This document shows positions 58,974 to 64,000 of a stretch of DNA of 64,000 nt, in pieces (the stretch's first letter is position 1; every line of letters begins with the position of its first letter). The stretch is from contig JAFDVO010000018.1 of NCBI GenBank assembly GCA_018268955.1, positions 52,576 to 116,575 on the forward strand. Direction: 5' to 3'. The position numbers were made by a program, and so were the translations under genes. Origin of the DNA: Acidobacteriota bacterium. GTDB lineage: Bacteria > Acidobacteriota > Vicinamibacteria > Vicinamibacterales > CAVVIG01. The notes beneath the pieces were generated by a model that was not told the DNA's origin, made no database searches, and saw nothing but the letters and a program-made list of their open reading frames with translations.

Positions 58974-61435
58974 GTGCGCGCCACCTGTCCGCTGGCTGGC
59001 AGGGTCGCGACCCACGCGCGCATCCGCTGCAGCAGTTCCTGCGCCGCCTGCTCGAGGCCACGCACGGCGGCCTCATCAACCGGATTCGCCGACCGGGCCG
59101 TCTGCTCGACCGCGCGCGCCACACCGGCCAGGTGCGCCGCCCCGACGTTTCCAACGGCGCCGCTGATGGTGTGAGCCAGGCTGGCGAGCGTCCTGAGGTC
59201 ACCCGCCTGCCAGGCTGCCCGCAGGTCGGCCACGTACTTCGGCACGCTCGCCTCGACCAGCGCCACCAGTTCCCTGACGTCCTCGACGTGTCCGTCGAAG
59301 GCGTTGAGAAGCGTGGCCCCATCGAAGTCGCTCGATCGATGCGCGTTGTGTCCCACGTGTTCCTCCGGCGGCATCGTCTCGGCTGCCCGCAGCAGTGCGG
59401 CGTGCAGTGCGTCGGGGTGCAGCGGCTTGGCGAGGTAGTCGGTCATGCCAGCGGCCAGGCACTTCTCCCGGTCGCCAACCATGGCATGCGCAGTCACCCC
59501 GATAATCGGCACCGACACATAATCTTGAAGCCCCCGGATGCGGCGGGTCGTCTCATACCCGTCCATGCCGGGCATCTGGCAGTCCATGAAGATGGCGTCG
59601 TAGCGGGCTCGCGCGACGAGCTCGAGCGCCATGTTGCCGTCGTCCGCGACGTCGACCACGCAGCCCTCCTTCGCGAGGAAGCGCGTCGCCACTTTCTGGT
59701 TGATGGCGTTGTCCTCGACCAGCAGGACGTGCGTCGGCATGCGCCGCGCGACGTGATAGGTCGTCGAGCCGTCGAGTTCCGACTGATTCTCGACCGTCCC
59801 CGGTTCCCACGCGTGGAGCGGCACGTCGAAGGTGAACGTGGAACCTTCGCCAACCACGCTCTCGACGTGAATGGAACCGCCCATCAGGCTGACCAGTTGC
59901 TGGCAGATGGCGAGCCCGAGCCCCGTGCCGCCAAACCGACGCGCCGTCGTGCTGTCCGCCTGCGCGAACTTCTCGAAGATGACCCGGATCTTCTCTGCCG
60001 GGATGCCCATGCCGGTGTCACGGACCGTGAACCGCAGGCTCTCCGAGCCGTCTGGCGAGAACTGCCGCGCGGCTTCGACCCGTACGTGGCCGGCGTCGGT
60101 GAACTTCACCGCGTTATCGGCGAGGTTCAGGAGCACCTGGCGGAGCCGGCCGCCATCGCCGACCACCACGGCCGGCAGGTCCCGGGCGCAGACGACCTCG
60201 AAGGCGAGCCCCTTCATGCGGGCCTTCAGGCCGACGGTGTCACGGATCTGCGCGAGCAGGCGCGACACGTCGACCGGCAGTCGCTCGATGTCGAGCCGGC
60301 CCGCCTCGATCTTCGAGAGGTCGAGCACGTCGTTGATGATCCCGAGCAGTGCCTCCGCCGATTGCGTCACGCCCTCGGCGTACTCACGCTGTTCAGCGCT
60401 CAGCGGCGTGTCCAGCAGCAGCGTCGTCAAGCCGAGCACGCCGTTGATCGGCGTGCGGATCTCGTGGCTCATGTTCGCGAGGAACTCCGACTTGAGCCGC
60501 GACGCGGTGAGGGCCTCCTCTCGCGCGTGCACCAGTTCGGCCGCCATGGCCCTCTGGCTGGTGATGTCCCGCAGCGTGCCGGAGGTGCCAGCGATCTGAT
60601 CATCGGCGGTCAACACGAGCCGGGCGTGTACTTCGATCCACCGGAAGCCGCCGTCAGCGGTGCGGTAACGGATCTCGTGGCGACAGTATTCCTTCTCTCG
60701 ACGGATCAAGGGCTCGAAACGCTGCCGATTCAGCTCGACGTCATCCGGATGCAGGAACTCGAAGAATGGCTTCCCGAGCGAGTCGGACAGCTCGAATCCG
60801 GTGATCTCGGCCCAGGCGGGATTGAGATACGTCCACAGGCCGGCGGCGTCGGTCTCGAACACGACCTCACGCAGGTTGCGTACGACCCGCTCGAGCGTGC
60901 TGGTCAGGCTCGAGACGCGCTCGCCTTCCCTGCTCAGCATGCGGGCAACGTTGCGGGCCTCGAGATGCTCGCTGACGAGCCGTGCCAGCCGCTTGAGTGC
61001 GTCGACCTGGTCCGGCGAGAGCTGCCGAGGCACACGGTCGATGACACACAGCGTGCCGAGCGGGTGGTGCTCCGGCGTGAGCAGCGGCACTCCGGCGTAG
61101 AAGCGGATCTTCGGCGGGCCGGTGACGAGTGGGTTGTCGACGAAGCGGGGGTCGTCGTGCGAGTCGCCGACGATCATGGCCTCGTCTGGCGTCAGGATGG
61201 CGTGCGCGCAGAATGAGTGCGCGACCGGCGTCTCCGGTACGTCGATGCCGACGCGCGCCTTGAACCACTGGCGCTCTGCGCCGACAAGGCTCACCAGCGC
61301 GATTGGCGTGCCGCAGATGTGCGCGGCCAGGGCGACGAGGTCGTCGTAGGCCTGCTCGGGGGGTGTGTCGAGCACATCAAGCGCGTGCAAGGCGGCGAGC
61401 CGTGCGTGCTCACGGGGCGGCAGAGGTGCCCTCAT
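58970..61435 (-). CDS. Hybrid sensor histidine kinase (GAF-PAS-HK-REC-Hpt)
   Basis: 821 residues: N-terminal GAF domain (about 20-160), PAS domain (LREVVFETDAAGLWTYLNPAWAEITGF), HisKA with phospho-His in FLANMSHEIRTPING, HATPase (GDGGRLRQVLLNLADNAVKFT, GGTGLGLAICQQL), receiver (LLVEDNAINQKVA, acceptor in AIFMDCQMPGMDG) and a C-terminal Hpt (LASLAHTISGAVGNVGA). GGAGG lies 5 nt before ATG 61435. The partner protein follows immediately, so the relay could feed the downstream receiver domain. Confidence 0.92.
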   Translation of the reverse strand: MRAPLPPREHARLAALHALDVLDTPPEQAYDDLVALAAHICGTPIALVSLVGAERQWFKARVGIDVPETPVAHSFCAHAILTPDEAMIVGDSHDDPRFVDNPLVTGPPKIRFYAGVPLLTPEHHPLGTLCVIDRVPRQLSPDQVDALKRLARLVSEHLEARNVARMLSREGERVSSLTSTLERVVRNLREVVFETDAAGLWTYLNPAWAEITGFELSDSLGKPFFEFLHPDDVELNRQRFEPLIRREKEYCRHEIRYRTADGGFRWIEVHARLVLTADDQIAGTSGTLRDITSQRAMAAELVHAREEALTASRLKSEFLANMSHEIRTPINGVLGLTTLLLDTPLSAEQREYAEGVTQSAEALLGIINDVLDLSKIEAGRLDIERLPVDVSRLLAQIRDTVGLKARMKGLAFEVVCARDLPAVVVGDGGRLRQVLLNLADNAVKFTDAGHVRVEAARQFSPDGSESLRFTVRDTGMGIPAEKIRVIFEKFAQADSTTARRFGGTGLGLAICQQLVSLMGGSIHVESVVGEGSTFTFDVPLHAWEPGTVENQSELDGSTTYHVARRMPTHVLLVEDNAINQKVATRFLAKEGCVVDVADDGNMALELVARARYDAIFMDCQMPGMDGYETTRRIRGLQDYVSVPIIGVTAHAMVGDREKCLAAGMTDYLAKPLHPDALHAALLRAAETMPPEEHVGHNAHRSSDFDGATLLNAFDGHVEDVRELVALVEASVPKYVADLRAAWQAGDLRTLASLAHTISGAVGNVGAAHLAGVARAVEQTARSANPVDEAAVRGLEQAAQELLQRMRAWVATLPASGQVART

Positions 61436-61557
61436 GGGCGCCTCCACACGCGCGGGTAGGTCGGCCGGACGAACATGTCTCCGATCGTATCGGCGGGAGT
61501 CAGGGAATTACTGATTGCTCGTTGCTGAATCTAATGGCTGACTACGAGCTGCGATCG

Positions 61558-62394
61558 CTAGTGCGCCTGCGGAGCCTCCGCCAGCTTCTCGTTGATGCGT
61601 TCGGCAATCTTCTCGGTCTTCGCCGCGGCCTGGCTCCGGACCAGGATGGACACGCGGCGGTTGCGCGGGTCCTTGGCGTCGGCCGGGATGTGCAGCTGCG
61701 TGTCCGCGTACCCGCGCACGCCCTTGAGCTGCTCGCCCCGAATCCCTTCGTGCATCATCACGCGCCGGGCCGCATTGGCGCGGTCGGCCGAGAGCTCCCA
61801 GTTCGTGTACTGCTCCTGGTCGGTGTACGGGCGCGAGTCGGTGTGGCCTTCGATGAAGACATCGTTGTCCAGCTTGCCGATCTCGCTCGCGATGACGGAG
61901 AGGATCCGGGATGACTCGCCGCGCATCAAGGCACTGCCACTGTCGAAGAAGCTCGAGCCGCTGCGGTCGGACAGCTCGATGCGGAGCCCCTCGGTCGTGA
62001 TGGTCATCTCGATCTGGTCGCGCAGCGAGGAGAACTCGGGCTTCTCAACCAGCTTCTCCTTGATGTGCTCAGCGGCCGTTTCGAGCCGCTTCTTCTCGGC
62101 TTCGGCCGCGGCCTCCTCCGGCGGTGCCGCCGTCGGCGTGCCGCTCGGATCCACGCCGGTCTTCGCGCCAGGAAGGATGCCCTCCCCCTGGGCATTGAAG
62201 ACGCTCGGGTCGCGGAAGTAACCGCCGACCGCCGCGCGCACTTCCTGCTTCTGCGAGACGAGCCACATCACCAGGAAGAACGCCATCATGGCGGTGACGA
62301 AGTCGGCATACGCCACCTTCCAGGCGCCGCCGTGGTGTCCCCCGTGGCCGTGCCCGCCCTTCTTGATGATGATGACCGGTTGATCCTTCTTCAT
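61558..62394 (-). CDS. motB: Flagellar motor stator protein MotB
   Basis: 278 residues. N-terminal His/Gly-rich tail (KKGGHGHGGHHGGAWK), one membrane helix with the proton-carrying Asp31 (VAYADFVTAMMAFFLVMWL) and a C-terminal OmpA-type peptidoglycan-binding domain (DVFIEGHTDSRPY, LSADRANAARRVMM). Pairs with MotA upstream in the torque-generating stator. Confidence 0.94.
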   Translation of the reverse strand: MKKDQPVIIIKKGGHGHGGHHGGAWKVAYADFVTAMMAFFLVMWLVSQKQEVRAAVGGYFRDPSVFNAQGEGILPGAKTGVDPSGTPTAAPPEEAAAEAEKKRLETAAEHIKEKLVEKPEFSSLRDQIEMTITTEGLRIELSDRSGSSFFDSGSALMRGESSRILSVIASEIGKLDNDVFIEGHTDSRPYTDQEQYTNWELSADRANAARRVMMHEGIRGEQLKGVRGYADTQLHIPADAKDPRNRRVSILVRSQAAAKTEKIAERINEKLAEAPQAH

Positions 62395-62408
62395 GCTGCT
62401 GCCTCGCG

Positions 62409-63284
62409 TCAGGCGGCTGCCGCTTCAGGTCCGCTCTTGGCGGCGCGGCAGAGTTTCTCGGTCTCGTCGAAGCTCGGGCGGACTTCGGACGGCAGCACGC
62501 GGCGGGCAAACTCAATGGCGATCGCGGGCGGCAGCCCCTTGTAGACCGCCATGATGCCGGCCCGCATGCACTCTTCGTACTTCCCGTCGGCCGCCACGCG
62601 CGCCTCCATGGCGCCGGCGAGCGGCTGGATGAACCCGTAGGACATCAGGATGCCGAGGAAGGTGCCGACGAGCGCCGCGCCCACGTGCTCACCGATTTCC
62701 GAGGGCGGCCCGTCGATGGCGCCCATCGTGATGACGATGCCGAGCACGGCGGCCACGATGCCGAGGCCAGGCATCGCGTCGCCGACCTTCGTCAGCATCG
62801 CCGCGGGCTTGCCCTCCACGTCGTGGTGGACCTTCAGGTCCTCCTCCATCAGCGCGTCGAGGTCGTGCGCGTTGATCCCGCCGACGATGATCACTTTCAT
62901 GGAGTCGGCGAGGAAGTCCAGTGAGTGGTGCCGGCCCAGGAACTTCGCATGCTTCCCGAAGATCGCGCTCTCAGCCGGCTTCTCGAGGTGCGACTCGATC
63001 GACATCACGCCGCCCTGCTGGATCTGGCGGAACAGCTTGTAGAGCATCACCAGCAGATCAGCGAAGTCGTCCTTCGTGAGCCCGGTGCCGAGGAGGCCGC
63101 CCAGCTGGCCGCCCAGCGCCTTCAGCACCGTCGGCGTGGTGGCGATCAGCATGCTGCCGACCGCCGCGCCGCCGATGATGATCAGTTCCGCGGGCTGGAT
63201 GAGGACGAGAAGGTTGCCGCCCTCGAAGAGGTACCCTCCGAGCACGGACAGAATGACGACGACGGCGCCGACGATGACGAGCAT
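62409..63284 (-). CDS. motA: Flagellar motor stator protein MotA
   Basis: 291 residues with four membrane helices, N-terminal MLVIVGAVVVILSVLGGYLFEGG and AELIIIGGAAVGSMLIAT, and the cytoplasmic loop of the MotA/PomA family. It couples ion flow to rotation with MotB. The ATG abuts the HD-GYP gene's stop. Confidence 0.94.
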   Translation of the reverse strand: MLVIVGAVVVILSVLGGYLFEGGNLLVLIQPAELIIIGGAAVGSMLIATTPTVLKALGGQLGGLLGTGLTKDDFADLLVMLYKLFRQIQQGGVMSIESHLEKPAESAIFGKHAKFLGRHHSLDFLADSMKVIIVGGINAHDLDALMEEDLKVHHDVEGKPAAMLTKVGDAMPGLGIVAAVLGIVITMGAIDGPPSEIGEHVGAALVGTFLGILMSYGFIQPLAGAMEARVAADGKYEECMRAGIMAVYKGLPPAIAIEFARRVLPSEVRPSFDETEKLCRAAKSGPEAAAA

Positions 63285-63947
63285 CTAGGATCCCTGCGCC
63301 GCAGATCTCGGCGCGTCGAGGGCACGCAGACAGGCAGCCACGACCGCCGGGTCGAACCGCGAGCCCGAGTTACGGAGGAGTTCGGCCGGCACCGCATCCT
63401 GCGCGACACCGAGCGAGGCACAGACCGACGAGAGGGCGTCGAAGGTATCCGCAACGTGCAAGACCCTGGCGCCAAGAGGAATCTCGCCGCCGCGAAGGCC
63501 GCGGGGATATCCCGAGCCGTCGAGGCACTCACGCGAGGCGCGGACGAGCGCCGCCGCTGGCAGGAGCGCCGGCACGGTCTCGATCACCTGCACGGCGATG
63601 TCGACCTGGCGTGACCAGCGGGCGGTGGAGACTTCGATGGCGTGATGGTCAGGGTCGCCGGACACGACGTCGATGTCCGGTGCAATGAACCGGCCGAGGT
63701 CGTGCAGCCAGGCCGCACGCTCGAGGTGCTCGAGATCGCGTGGCGTGAACCGGAGTTCCTGGCCGATGCTCGTGGAAACCGCGGCGACGCGCTGTGCGTG
63801 GCCGAGGGCGTCGGGTGTGTGCCGGTAGAGTGCCGACATCACCGCGATGAGGGTGGCCGTCGAGGCGATGGCGTTCTCGGCGAACGTCATTTCGACCCGT
63901 GTCCGGCGTTCTGTCCACTCGTAATCTGCAGGTATCGGAGGCCGCAT
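63285..63947 (-). CDS. HD-GYP-type phosphohydrolase
   Basis: 220 residues of one HD domain: HTPDALGHAQRVAAVSTSIG, HLERAAWLHDLGRF (HD dyad) and DGSGYPRGLRG (GYP motif), typical of cyclic-di-GMP phosphodiesterases. It has no receiver domain. Coupled to motA (adjacent stop/start) and behind a sigma-28-type promoter, so it may lower cyclic-di-GMP when the motor is built. Confidence 0.85.
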   Translation of the reverse strand: MRPPIPADYEWTERRTRVEMTFAENAIASTATLIAVMSALYRHTPDALGHAQRVAAVSTSIGQELRFTPRDLEHLERAAWLHDLGRFIAPDIDVVSGDPDHHAIEVSTARWSRQVDIAVQVIETVPALLPAAALVRASRECLDGSGYPRGLRGGEIPLGARVLHVADTFDALSSVCASLGVAQDAVPAELLRNSGSRFDPAVVAACLRALDAPRSAAQGS

Positions 63948-63968
63948 GGCTGCTGTGCGTCCCCCGGG

Positions 63969-63995
63969 AAATCGGCACCCGGCAGCCTTCCTTGA
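63969..63995 (-). promoter_or_regulatory. Sigma-28 (FliA)-type promoter of the HD-GYP-motA-motB operon
   Basis: Minus strand: TCAAGGAA, exactly 11 nt, then GCCGATTT, about 22 nt upstream of the ATG. The GCCGATTTCCCG stretch is shared with the PilZ promoter. Confidence 0.72.
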
Positions 63996-64000
63996 GCTGT

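Noticed and set aside
61486-61513. Sigma-28-like site before the hybrid kinase (GCCGATAC on minus strand)
   Set aside because: The -10-like box is fair but the best -35 (TCAGTAAT) is one nt too far and poor, so it was not listed as a promoter.

Overview
The window is 64 kb of high-GC bacterial chromosome with dense, compact operons. Flagellar and chemotaxis genes, DUF481 and predicted beta-barrel outer-membrane proteins, and several families of degenerate short-period repeats between genes suggest a Gram-negative soil-type bacterium. My best guess is an Acidobacteriota of the Vicinamibacteria type, but no rRNA is present to confirm that. Many first genes of transcription units have a -10 hexamer 6-9 nt before the start codon and no Shine-Dalgarno sequence, which points to common leaderless transcription.

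Region by region. 1-4.3 kb (minus): pheA-ilvB-ilvN-ilvC, preceded by a complete attenuator: consensus promoter, 29-residue Val/Leu-rich leader peptide, 12-bp antiterminator and a terminator with a U-tract. 4.4-14.2 kb: a secreted alpha/beta hydrolase, a lipoprotein, a HlyD adaptor with two MacB-type permeases but no ATPase, an NfeD/stomatin pair and a NosL-like protein. 14.3-25 kb: two VOC proteins, a five-gene oligopeptide (Dpp/Opp) ABC importer, a predicted beta-barrel protein, a YIP1 protein and a DUF481 protein. 25-29.9 kb: an adenylating ligase/acyl carrier protein/LpxL-like acyltransferase operon facing a DASS-type transporter and rsmE. 30-39 kb: zinc-ribbon proteins, a YidB protein, a YdjG-like/SPFH pair, a PilZ protein behind a sigma-28-type promoter, a TIR/deoxyribosyltransferase-like protein and small conserved proteins.

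39.26-49.33 kb holds a roughly 10-kb integrated element at the 3' end of tRNA-Glu(UUC). It is bounded by a 16-bp direct copy of the tRNA 3' end. It carries an Mrr-type nuclease, a two-gene minus-strand module behind a hairpin that covers its Shine-Dalgarno, an XRE regulator, a primase-polymerase/helicase, an iteron cluster inverted around a perfect palindrome (candidate origin), accessory genes and a large serine integrase. The integrase reading frame runs antisense into the tRNA. No capsid or conjugation genes are visible.

49.6-64 kb (minus) is a chemotaxis and motor region: HD-GYP-motA-motB, a hybrid kinase with a receiver/CheX-domain protein, a haem-binding chemoreceptor, and cheA-cheW-cheR-cheD-cheY-cheX-cheB. 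Sigma-28-type promoters with exact 11-nt spacing precede the HD-GYP gene and the chemoreceptor, matching the one before the distant PilZ gene.
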